IMG/VR virus record: IMGVR_UViG_3300044733_000924
Coordinates: 1-40,668 of that record
Strand: one strand, 5' to 3'
DNA length: 40,668 nt
Source of the DNA: a virus
This document shows positions 34,073-40,668 of this stretch, one piece after another; the stretch's first letter is position 1; each line of letters begins with the position of its first letter. Position numbers and translations under genes: made by a program. The notes beneath the pieces are model-generated. The model saw only the letters and a list, made by a program, of their open reading frames with translations, searched no databases and was not told where the DNA came from.

Positions 34073-36034
34073 ATGGCAGCATATCAAGATTTATTAAAAG
34101 ACACCTCAGTTGCCGTAGAAAACGGTAATTATTTTGTCGTAACTATTACAGATCTTGAATTAAATACAAACTACCCAATTCAACTTAGATGGAAATATAA
34201 AGATGGAACATTTGGATTATGGTCTGCATCAAAAGTTTTAACTACTCCAGGAGAAACTCTTCCAGGAACTCCAGACCTACCAGTTGGCAGTGTAACTGCA
34301 GAGCCAGGTTTAATTAAAATAACTTGGAACGGAAATGATGCAGCTGGCAGAGCAATTACAAATATAGATAGAATTGATATATATATTGATGGTTCTCCAT
34401 TCGATGGAACAAAGCCAGCAGGAAGTTTTAAAGCTGCAGGCACACAAACAATTGCAGCACCAGCAGGAGAGTATGCAGTAGCATTATATGCTATATCAAA
34501 TTATGGAAGTAGATCTGCAGTAAGTTTACCAAGGTCAATATTGGTTCCAGCAGTTGGAGAAATTGTTTTATCTCCAGAAGATCCAGACACACCAATAGTA
34601 ACTGCAGGACTAGCTTCTGTTATTGTTGAATGGAGCGGTAAAAGTTTAGATACAAATGGCGACCCAGTAGACTTTACTAAAGGTAGTTTTGCTGGAGCAA
34701 AAGTATTTATAGGAACAGCATCTAACTTTACACCAAGTAACGATAACTGGGTTCACACATTAAATTTTGCAAATGGATCAAATAAAGTTTCAATAGGTGT
34801 TGGAACTATTATTGATAAAACACTAGGAACACTTCTTCAATATGGAGTTCCGTATTATATTAAAATAGATACAATAAATGCTAATGGGGTTGCAAATGGG
34901 CAACCAGTTTCTGCAGACGGTAACCCAATTACTGTATTAAAATTACCAGCTAGCGAAATAAGTACTGGTACATTAACTGCAGATAACTCAATTACAGCAG
35001 GAGTTAGCGGAGGTCAAAGAGTTGTTATATCTGGAAGCTCCTCTCCATTTATTATCTATGGAACAGACGGAACTACAAAATTATTAGAATATTTAACATC
35101 TGGAACTACTGGGACACTTGCAATAAAAGGATCTGGAACATTTACTGGAGATTTAGAAATAGGATCAGGCAACACAATATTTAAAGCTGTGCCAGCAACT
35201 GGAATCTGGTTAGGAAATGCTAACTATTTAAGCGCTCCATTCCGTGTATCTAATAGCGGATATATTACAGCAACATATGGAGATATTGGTGGATGGAATT
35301 TAGGAGAGTCTTACCTACAAAACTCTACAGGAACTTTAAAAATAAATAGCGGAACAGATCCAAATATATTTTTAGGAAGTAGTTCTGGGTATCATTTTAG
35401 ATTAACCCCATCTTCCATCTCTCATTATAATGGCGGATCTCCAACTGGTAAATTTACATTAACAGCATCTCCTGGAACTGGAGACTCACATTTATCTATG
35501 TCTGGAAATATAACTGGCTCAACAATTACAGGATCTTCTTTTACATTAGTAGAAGGAAGCACTGACAATGTATGGAATACTACAAGATTTAGAATTGGAG
35601 ATTCAAATACAAAAATTGAATCTATAAATGCTACTGGAGTAATAACATTATATTCAGGACAACTACCTGCTGATATTGAAGGCGGAGGCGCTGGTACTTA
35701 TCTTGATTCAAAAATAGAATTAAGTACATCTGGTTTAAAAATATATAATATTCCTACTCTTGGAAATAATGTAACTGCAATAGGTAGACTAACACTAAAT
35801 GCAGATGGAACTAGCGGAGCACCAAATACGGCAATCACTCAGTATGGGTCTGAGTATCCAGCAAGCACAGGGTACGGATCAGCTGCAAGACAAAGAATGA
35901 TTGTTTCTGATCCTTACAATAATAACATGTTAAAAAGAGGTTTTGGCGTGTACTACGGAACTAGAACTACTGCACAAGCAGAACCATCTCCTACCACAGG
36001 AGTTGTTGGAGATATCTGGATTAGCTGGGCCTAA
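34073..36034 (+). CDS. Fibronectin-III tail tip / central fibre-like protein
   Basis: A 653-residue protein. Three fibronectin type III-like units occupy residues 1-58 (partial, NTNYPIQLRWKYKDGTFGLWS), 65-160 (PVGSVTAEPGLIKITWNGND) and 165-290. After LPASEISTGTLTADNSITAG comes a beta-structured part with ATYGDIGGWNLGESYL, the segment found at the C-terminal region of central fibre (gpJ-like) and related tip proteins. The chain ends QAEPSPTTGVVGDIWISWA. ATG 34073 lies one base after the previous stop without a ribosome site, so translation is probably re-initiated. The stop shares a base with the next ATG. Confidence 0.7.
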   Translation: MAAYQDLLKDTSVAVENGNYFVVTITDLELNTNYPIQLRWKYKDGTFGLWSASKVLTTPGETLPGTPDLPVGSVTAEPGLIKITWNGNDAAGRAITNIDRIDIYIDGSPFDGTKPAGSFKAAGTQTIAAPAGEYAVALYAISNYGSRSAVSLPRSILVPAVGEIVLSPEDPDTPIVTAGLASVIVEWSGKSLDTNGDPVDFTKGSFAGAKVFIGTASNFTPSNDNWVHTLNFANGSNKVSIGVGTIIDKTLGTLLQYGVPYYIKIDTINANGVANGQPVSADGNPITVLKLPASEISTGTLTADNSITAGVSGGQRVVISGSSSPFIIYGTDGTTKLLEYLTSGTTGTLAIKGSGTFTGDLEIGSGNTIFKAVPATGIWLGNANYLSAPFRVSNSGYITATYGDIGGWNLGESYLQNSTGTLKINSGTDPNIFLGSSSGYHFRLTPSSISHYNGGSPTGKFTLTASPGTGDSHLSMSGNITGSTITGSSFTLVEGSTDNVWNTTRFRIGDSNTKIESINATGVITLYSGQLPADIEGGGAGTYLDSKIELSTSGLKIYNIPTLGNNVTAIGRLTLNADGTSGAPNTAITQYGSEYPASTGYGSAARQRMIVSDPYNNNMLKRGFGVYYGTRTTAQAEPSPTTGVVGDIWISWA

Positions 36035-38568
36035 TGTCAGCAAAAATTTATGTTAAAGTTACACAAGATTTGTGGAAGCCAGCAAATAGAATTTATGTTA
36101 AAGTTACACAAAATTTATGGAAACAAGTAAATAGAATTTATGTCAAAGTTACACAAAATTTATGGAAAGCTACATTTGGCGCCGATAACTCACCAGTACA
36201 AATAACTAGACCTAAATTAACTGGAACTGGTAGAGTTGGAACTACAGTAACTAGATCCTCTGGAACATATAGCAATTATAATTCATTAATTACTAGAATA
36301 TTTTATACAACTGAAGTTGCTGTTCAATCTTCTGGGTCTACCGATGATCCTAGTGGAGGAAATGTAACATCTACAAATCCATATACAATTACTGAATACG
36401 ATGCAAATCCACCGCCATATTATTTTTATGCAAGAGATGAAGTAGTTGGAGTAGATAATGTAACCTATTATTACTACAGCACACCTCCAATTGAAGCACA
36501 AGTTCCATCTTTGTCAGATGATTTTAATAGAACTGTATCGGTTGGATTAGGTACTGCAAGTGGTGGATTTACTTATGGCGGACCATCAAGAGGCAACAAT
36601 ACCTGGAGTGTAAATGGAAGCAGGGCAGTAAATTCTTCTGGCGATTTAGGCGACAACCCAATGAAAACTGTTGATGCAGGTAGTTTTAACCAATCGGTTT
36701 CTGTTGATACTTTTGGTGGTGGCCTTGGAGCAGCAGTATGGGTAGCATCAACATCTTCTTTTTGGTCAGTAGTACCAGATTATACATATATATTAAATCC
36801 AGGTGATGGCTTTGTTTATAGATGTTCAACTAATTTAACTACAATATACGATCCAAATGAAGATTGTCCACCTTTAGCAATATTAGGATCAAATCCACAA
36901 TCTGAAGGATATACATTTAGTGATGTTGGATTAAGATGTAGTGCATGTACTACATCAACAACAAATGTAACAACTTATCCATGCACACTTTCAGCAACAT
37001 CATACTCATGTCCAGACACTGGTCCATTAGGCGGAGATAGGTGTACTTCTTGTGCAACTTCTAGTAGCTATCCATGTACTGGAAGCATAGTTACAACTTC
37101 AACCTGTCCAGATTTTGGATCAATAGGTGGAGATAGATGCACTGCTTGTACAGAAAATGCAACTATAACAGAGCAGTTAACTTGTTCTGGATCAAATTCA
37201 GGAAGCACTTGTCCAGGAACTGGAAGCTTAGCAGGACAAAGATGCGGTGCTTGTAACTCTGTTGCAGCATGTACTGGATCACAAGTTTCTACAACCTGTC
37301 CAGATACTGGACCAAACGTAGGAGATAGATGTGGATCTTGTTCAGGAGAACCAGAAACAATTTCTGTATTAACCTGTTCTGGATCTGATAGTTCGACATC
37401 TTGCCCAGGTACTGGAAGTTCTGTAGGACAAAGATGTGGTGCTTGTAACTCTTTTGCATCATGTAGTGGTTCTACTACAACTAGTTCATGTCCAGATACT
37501 GGACCAAACGTAGGAGACAGATGTGGTGCTTGTTCAACAAATATAGATTCTTACATTACAATAACTTGTTCTGGTTCTAGCTCTGGAGGATCTTGCCCAG
37601 GTACTGGAAGTAGTGTTGGACAAAGATGTTCATCATGTAGTTCATCTACATCAACTTCAAATCTTTGTACTGGTTCTAGCAGCTCAGCATCTTGTCCAGG
37701 CACTGGGCCAAATGCTGGAGACCGATGCGGTGCATGTTCTTCTAGCACTTCAACATCTTATTCATGTACTGGATCAGGTACATTTGCATCACCACAATCA
37801 ACGGGAGGTTGTAACGCAAGTAGAGTAAACCTGGCATGTTCATTTACTGGAACATCTGGAACTGGAGATAGGTTAAGATATAACTATACATTATGTCGAG
37901 CAAATAGCACTACAACAAATACTTATGCTATAAGACAAAGTGTAACAACAACAACCTATAGCTGGTCAACAAATCAATCTCAAACCATAACAACAACAAG
38001 CTATAGCTATTCAGTTAGAGTACAAGCTTATACTTATTCAACTAATGCTTATCAAAATCAAACAATAATATATTATACTTATGCAATTAGACAACAAGGA
38101 TATACATGGTCAACAAATGCGCTTGAAAATGTTACAACATATACTTATACATATCAGGTAAGAGATACAGCACTTGGATACATATACACTAAGAGAGATA
38201 CTGTTACTGAAGAAGTTACTAGAAAAACATATTATGCAGTAGAAGAAGTTTCTGCAGATGTGTATACTTATTACTCAGAATTAAAACTTTATCAATTTGT
38301 CGGCGCTAGTCCAACCTTAATTGATTCAAAAATTATAGCTACTTTTGAAAATGAGCCTGGACTTGAATTTAATACAACTTATTATATTCCAATAAATAGC
38401 GTACAGGCAGAAACTTCAGGAAATACAATTACTGCAACTGGGCAAACAAGCAGCTCTTCGGGTAGCGTAAGCTATATTTATGGGGGATCTAAAGGATCAT
38501 ATGTGGGTGTAATTGCTATGGCAGCAGTAACAAATCAAGGAAGTACGTTAGACAATTTCTCAGCCTAA
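36034..38568 (+). CDS. Large tail protein with Cys-repeat and Tyr-rich repeat stalks
   Basis: An 844-residue protein of modular build. Residues 5-45: three copies of a 15-residue NRIYVKVTQNLWK-type unit. About 52-160: Ig-like domain (PKLTGTGRVGTTVTRSSGTY). About 163-270: LamG-like sandwich (LSDDFNRTVSVGLG, NTWSVNG). Residues 302-575: nine RCxxC units, eight of them as CP(D/G)xGxxxGxRCxxC, joined by short Ser/Thr stretches with further cysteines. Residues 630-735: Tyr-rich units YAIRQ...YxWSTN. The end is a Ser/Gly-rich beta domain. The cysteines could bind metal (knuckle-like CxxC) or form disulfides on the virion outside the cell. No signal peptide. I recognise the modules, not the whole protein; an adhesin or fibre role is inferred. 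Confidence 0.65.
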   Translation: MSAKIYVKVTQDLWKPANRIYVKVTQNLWKQVNRIYVKVTQNLWKATFGADNSPVQITRPKLTGTGRVGTTVTRSSGTYSNYNSLITRIFYTTEVAVQSSGSTDDPSGGNVTSTNPYTITEYDANPPPYYFYARDEVVGVDNVTYYYYSTPPIEAQVPSLSDDFNRTVSVGLGTASGGFTYGGPSRGNNTWSVNGSRAVNSSGDLGDNPMKTVDAGSFNQSVSVDTFGGGLGAAVWVASTSSFWSVVPDYTYILNPGDGFVYRCSTNLTTIYDPNEDCPPLAILGSNPQSEGYTFSDVGLRCSACTTSTTNVTTYPCTLSATSYSCPDTGPLGGDRCTSCATSSSYPCTGSIVTTSTCPDFGSIGGDRCTACTENATITEQLTCSGSNSGSTCPGTGSLAGQRCGACNSVAACTGSQVSTTCPDTGPNVGDRCGSCSGEPETISVLTCSGSDSSTSCPGTGSSVGQRCGACNSFASCSGSTTTSSCPDTGPNVGDRCGACSTNIDSYITITCSGSSSGGSCPGTGSSVGQRCSSCSSSTSTSNLCTGSSSSASCPGTGPNAGDRCGACSSSTSTSYSCTGSGTFASPQSTGGCNASRVNLACSFTGTSGTGDRLRYNYTLCRANSTTTNTYAIRQSVTTTTYSWSTNQSQTITTTSYSYSVRVQAYTYSTNAYQNQTIIYYTYAIRQQGYTWSTNALENVTTYTYTYQVRDTALGYIYTKRDTVTEEVTRKTYYAVEEVSADVYTYYSELKLYQFVGASPTLIDSKIIATFENEPGLEFNTTYYIPINSVQAETSGNTITATGQTSSSSGSVSYIYGGSKGSYVGVIAMAAVTNQGSTLDNFSA
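36046..36168 (+). repeat. 45-base coding repeat at the start of the Cys-repeat gene
   Basis: Units 36046-36090, 36091-36135 and 36136-36168 (partial) encode IYVKVTQ(D/N)LWK followed by a 4-residue joint. The second and third are almost identical in DNA. Confidence 0.9.
36932..37738 (+). repeat. Cysteine-rich protein repeat array
   Basis: Nine RCxxC motifs between residues 302 and 568. Units alternate between CPDTGPNVGDRCGAC-like and CPGTGSSVGQRCGAC-like forms in the middle of the array, so a double unit was probably duplicated. Confidence 0.9.
37924..38246 (+). repeat. Tyr/Thr-rich protein repeats
   Basis: About four units of 24-27 residues starting YAIRQ, YSVRV, YAIRQ and YQVRD, each with a Y-x-(W/Y)-S-T-N-like middle in the first three. 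The alternation of Tyr/Thr with hydrophobic residues suggests a beta-fibrous stalk. Confidence 0.7.
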
Positions 38569-38574
38569 TCGCTG

Positions 38575-38603
38575 TAGACAAATATACATAGATTATGTAT
38601 AAT
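38575..38603 (+). promoter_or_regulatory. Promoter of the small-gene block
   Basis: TAGACA (38575-38580), 17-base spacer, TATAAT (38598-38603). Same boxes and spacing as the oxygenase-cluster promoter at 4044. AAGGAGGA follows at 38613-38620, before ATG 38624. Confidence 0.75.
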
Positions 38604-38623
38604 ATAAGAAACAAGGAGGAACT

Positions 38624-38854
38624 ATGCCAGAATTACCACCAGTTAAAATAGCATTTATTATTGACGGAGAAGTAATAGATATTTTGCACACAGATGAAAG
38701 ATTAGGTGCAATATTTACAAGCAATCCAATTATTAAAAATGTTACTGGACAATTAATTACAGATGATGGAATTGTTCAGGTAGGATCTACTTATAATTCA
38801 GAAACAAATGAATTTGGTCCAAAGCCAGAAGAAATAACAGAGCCAACGGAATAG
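38624..38854 (+). CDS. Small conserved phage protein
   Basis: A 76-residue protein: PPVKIAFIIDGEVIDILHTDERLGAIFTSN followed by an acidic tail. The opening FIIDGEVIDILHTDERLGA is a pattern I have seen in short phage proteins from aquatic phages, with no known role. Strong ribosome site. Two bases before the next gene. Confidence 0.6.
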   Translation: MPELPPVKIAFIIDGEVIDILHTDERLGAIFTSNPIIKNVTGQLITDDGIVQVGSTYNSETNEFGPKPEEITEPTE

Positions 38855-38856
38855 CA

Positions 38857-39132
38857 ATGTCACAAAAAACACCTTTTCAAATATGGAAAGAAAAAAATGC
38901 TGGGGATAAAGTCAGACCCTGGGATTTATTAAATCCAAAAATTGGAAGAGTAGATGATGATACATTTAAATATAGATATGAAAATCATTGTTTAAATTGT
39001 CCGTCATTAATTAAAGCAACAAAAACTTGCAAAAAGTGTGGATGCTTTATGACAGAAAAAGCAAAGCTTCCTCATGCTGGATGCCCTCTCGGAAAATGGG
39101 GACCAGTAACAGAGACTAAGGATGTTATTTAA
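38857..39132 (+). CDS. Small Cys6 zinc-finger-like protein
   Basis: A 91-residue protein. Cysteines 45, 48, 58, 61, 63 and 76 fall in HCLNCPSL, TCKKCGCF and LPHAGCPLGKW, a pattern of a zinc-binding knuckle that I associate with DUF6171-like proteins of phages and bacteria. The 40 residues before are basic and polar (FQIWKEKNAGDKVRPWDLL). Role unknown; an assembly or regulatory factor is possible. The stop shares a base with the next ATG. Confidence 0.65.
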   Translation: MSQKTPFQIWKEKNAGDKVRPWDLLNPKIGRVDDDTFKYRYENHCLNCPSLIKATKTCKKCGCFMTEKAKLPHAGCPLGKWGPVTETKDVI

Positions 39133-39356
39133 TGGATTTAGAAAAACAAGAAAAAATTGATATTATTAATGTGCACTTAAAAAGCATTGTAAATAATATT
39201 TTTAATATAAATATGTTAATTATTCAAGAGTCTGCAGTGACTCCAATTAATCAAGACTCAGTAGATGCTTTAGAATTACAGCTAGAAAATGCATTTGCAA
39301 AAAAACAAGCATTACAAAGCGAATTAGAAAAGGTAACAAATGAACCAGGAGAATAA
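39132..39356 (+). CDS. Small coiled-coil protein
   Basis: A 74-residue helical protein with heptad-like leucine/isoleucine spacing (LEKQEKIDIINVHLKSIVNNI, then VDALELQLENAFAKKQALQSELEKV). No family recognised. It overlaps the next gene by 17 bases in a different frame. Confidence 0.6.
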   Translation: MDLEKQEKIDIINVHLKSIVNNIFNINMLIIQESAVTPINQDSVDALELQLENAFAKKQALQSELEKVTNEPGE

Positions 39357-39528
39357 AGCAAGTTTAGTCATTACAGCGTTGCAACAAAGAATAGGTGAAT
39401 TGGTATCAAATTATGAAACTCAAATTGCAATATTACGTGCAGAGATTACACAACTTGTGGAAAAGGAAAATGCTAAAGATCAAGCAAAAGAAGAATACTC
39501 AGAGCATCTTAATAACCTCTCCGACTGA
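39340..39528 (+). CDS. Small coiled-coil protein overlapping its neighbours
   Basis: A 62-residue acidic coiled coil (LQQRIGELVSNYETQIAILRAEI, LVEKENAKDQAKEEY). The sense of the frame (Glu/Gln/Ala heptads) shows that this is the real frame over 39395-39500. The start has a weak AAAAGG ten bases upstream; the stop TGA is at 39526-39528, inside the coding region of the next gene. Confidence 0.65.
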   Translation: MNQENKASLVITALQQRIGELVSNYETQIAILRAEITQLVEKENAKDQAKEEYSEHLNNLSD

Positions 39529-39874
39529 TTTCCCTTCAGGAATTGCTGTTAAGACAGACAAGGGTACTTACTGGATTAAAGACGGAAAAAGATACAAGTT
39601 GATATCTAAAAGAGCAGAGGAGTCTTGGTCTTTTACTACAGTAAATGCTACAGAGTCTGCCTTATCTTTAATTAAACAGTCTGGTAAATTAGGGTTTAGA
39701 GATGGCGCTTTGATCAAGAACATTGCAGATGGTAAAATGTATTTAATATCGCAAAATAAAAAGCGTCATATTGTGAACCCAGATTCATTTTCTAAATATG
39801 GACTTAATAGGTCTAATATTGTAGAAGTAAGCGAATCGGAAATAAATTCACATGAATTAGGAGAAAATTTATAA
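39470..39874 (+). CDS. Small tail-associated protein with FRDGxLIKNIADGK motif
   Basis: The conserved part begins at SPTDFPSGIAVKTDKGTYWI and includes KRYKLISKRAEESW, GFRDGALIKNIADGKMYLIS and KKRHIVNPDSFSKYGL. Repeated G-x-x-Y/R-x-I turns suggest a small beta repeat fold. The frame is open from GTG 39395, but 39395-39500 codes for the acidic coiled coil in another frame. I pick ATG 39470 with AAAAGGA just before it (134 residues); the spacing is short and the true start is uncertain. The stop shares a base with the next ATG. Role unknown; placed with small structural genes. Confidence 0.55.
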   Translation: MLKIKQKKNTQSILITSPTDFPSGIAVKTDKGTYWIKDGKRYKLISKRAEESWSFTTVNATESALSLIKQSGKLGFRDGALIKNIADGKMYLISQNKKRHIVNPDSFSKYGLNRSNIVEVSESEINSHELGENL

Positions 39875-40299
39875 TGGCAGCAAATTGGAAAGTTGTAACA
39901 TTTAATGAGGGTGCCCCATTTGACCCAAATGATTTAAATCAATTACAAGATAATTTAACAGATGTTTTTACAAAATCTACAAGCTTATTAAATGCTACAA
40001 AAGACTCTAGTGGTCAAAATAGAGTAGCAGTCACAGATCAAGGCACAGCATCAATAATATTAAAAGGTACAACCCCAGCATCCGTATCAGTAACATTTAC
40101 TCCGTCATTTACAGCAGGTACAGATACTGGATTTGTTGCTTCAATGGCACAAGCTTTAACTTCTACAACTGGAAATGTATCAGTATCAGCAGTTTTAAAT
40201 ACAGATAAAACAGGCGGAACAATATATGCAGTAAGCAATAAGGCAACTACCTCAACAATAAGTGTTAATTGGATAGCAACTCAACTTAAAACTATTTAA
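39874..40299 (+). CDS. Small putative structural protein
   Basis: A 141-residue protein. ANWKVVTFNEGAPFDPNDLNQLQDNL is an N-terminal segment I associate with small phage tail or fibre proteins (a helix that trimerises and docks), followed by a Thr/Ser/Val-rich beta domain (SVSVTFTPSFTAGTDTGFV, TISVNWIATQL). ATG overlaps the preceding stop. It ends the tail region before a new promoter. Role inferred. Confidence 0.6.
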   Translation: MAANWKVVTFNEGAPFDPNDLNQLQDNLTDVFTKSTSLLNATKDSSGQNRVAVTDQGTASIILKGTTPASVSVTFTPSFTAGTDTGFVASMAQALTSTTGNVSVSAVLNTDKTGGTIYAVSNKATTSTISVNWIATQLKTI

Positions 40300-40302
40300 T
40301 GC

Positions 40303-40330
40303 TTGACAGGTTATAAGAATATGTTAAAAT
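40303..40330 (+). promoter_or_regulatory. Promoter before the phosphoesterase gene
   Basis: Perfect TTGACA (40303-40308), 16-base spacer, extended -10 TGTTAAAAT (40322-40330). It is the best -35 box with a suitable -10 in the window. Start of transcription near 40337. Confidence 0.8.
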
Positions 40331-40344
40331 ATAGCATGTTCAAT

Positions 40345-40369
40345 AAAGTCACGAAACCGTGACTTTTTT
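40345..40369 (+). terminator. Hairpin terminator or attenuator in the leader
   Basis: AAAGTCACG (40345-40353) pairs perfectly with CGTGACTTT (40358-40366) across an AAAC loop, followed by more T. It lies about eight bases after the expected start of transcription from the promoter at 40303 and 17 bases before the next ATG, so it could end tail-operon transcripts or act as an attenuator in the new leader. Confidence 0.75.
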
Positions 40370-40385
40370 AATTTAAGGATATTAA

Positions 40386-40668
40386 ATGTCTAATGATTTA
40401 AAGTGGATGCTGTCATCGGATCAGCAATTTCCATATCAAGATGATAAAATGATTGAGCTTTGGTTTAAGGTTATGAAGTGGTTTAAGCCAGATGTTGTAG
40501 ACTATCTTGGCGACACAGATGATCAGGCTTGCTACAGTAGATTTACAGAAGGAAAGCCAACAGAGTTTTTAAAGGCATACAAGAATGACGACGTAACAAA
40601 TGATTTAGAGTTAATGCTAAAAGACATGAAGTTTGAGGCAAGTGGTGCCCGTGAATTTTATGAAAGAA
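40386..40668 (+). CDS. Metallophosphoesterase (cut by window end)
   Basis: The first 94 residues of a gene that runs off the window. MLSSDQQFPYQDDKMIELWF, then FKPDVVDYLGDTDDQACYSRF is the start of a calcineurin-like metallophosphoesterase: Asp12 is the first metal ligand, and Gly42-Asp43 the second motif. The usual DxH is DxQ here (Gln14), a variant also seen, as I recall, in phage members. Such enzymes cleave phosphodiesters or phosphomonoesters with two metal ions; in phages the substrate is generally unknown. AAGGAT lies seven bases before the ATG, preceded by the hairpin and promoter. Confidence 0.7.
   Translation, partial: MSNDLKWMLSSDQQFPYQDDKMIELWFKVMKWFKPDVVDYLGDTDDQACYSRFTEGKPTEFLKAYKNDDVTNDLELMLKDMKFEASGAREFYER

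Overview
The window is a contiguous stretch of the late (virion) region of a tailed bacteriophage genome. All recognisable genes lie on the + strand, are tightly packed (many ATGA or stop/start overlaps), and no gap exceeds about 110 bases. The order portal, protease/scaffold, HK97-type capsid, connectors, tail terminator, major tail protein, frameshifted tail assembly chaperones, 2380-residue tape measure, hub and tip proteins is that of a siphovirus (long non-contractile tail). The DNA is AT-rich. No terminase, replication, integration, lysis, tRNA or CRISPR element is visible. The host cannot be read directly. Several promoters place the start codon at or within a few bases of the expected transcription start (leaderless mRNA), which is common in Actinobacteria, and the gene set resembles uncultured aquatic actinophages, but this host guess is weak.

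Region 1 (3-11581) is a receptor-binding/decoration region: a repeat-rich tail fibre; a fibronectin-III protein with a 15-unit PPGFF-type array that ends in a self-processing Hint (intein-like) domain; then six different 2-oxoglutarate/Fe(II) oxygenases of the prolyl-4-hydroxylase type, interrupted by a DUF6065-like protein and a second protein that looks like its distant relative; then a LamG-like structural protein.

Region 2 (11645-20806) is head and tail-shaft morphogenesis: a small conserved protein, portal, a prohead protease that carries an in-frame nested scaffold start, major capsid protein (own terminator), connector/neck genes, major tail protein (own terminator), and tail assembly chaperones G and G-T joined by a -1 slip on CCCAAAC.

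Region 3 (20818-40299) is tail tip and fibres: a tape measure with a C-terminal OmpA-like peptidoglycan-binding domain, a Dit-like protein, a baseplate hub that appears split over two genes, fibronectin-III tip proteins, an 844-residue protein with a cysteine-repeat stalk and a tyrosine-rich repeat stalk, and a run of small proteins (a Cys6 zinc-finger-like one, two coiled coils, small structural proteins). The window ends inside a metallophosphoesterase gene preceded by a promoter and a strong hairpin.

The most interesting proposal is that the oxygenase battery hydroxylates virion proteins, the Pro-Pro-Gly array next door being the obvious candidate substrate because Xaa-Pro-Gly is the site used by collagen prolyl hydroxylases, while the Hint domain on the same protein offers a second, self-catalysed modification or cleavage.
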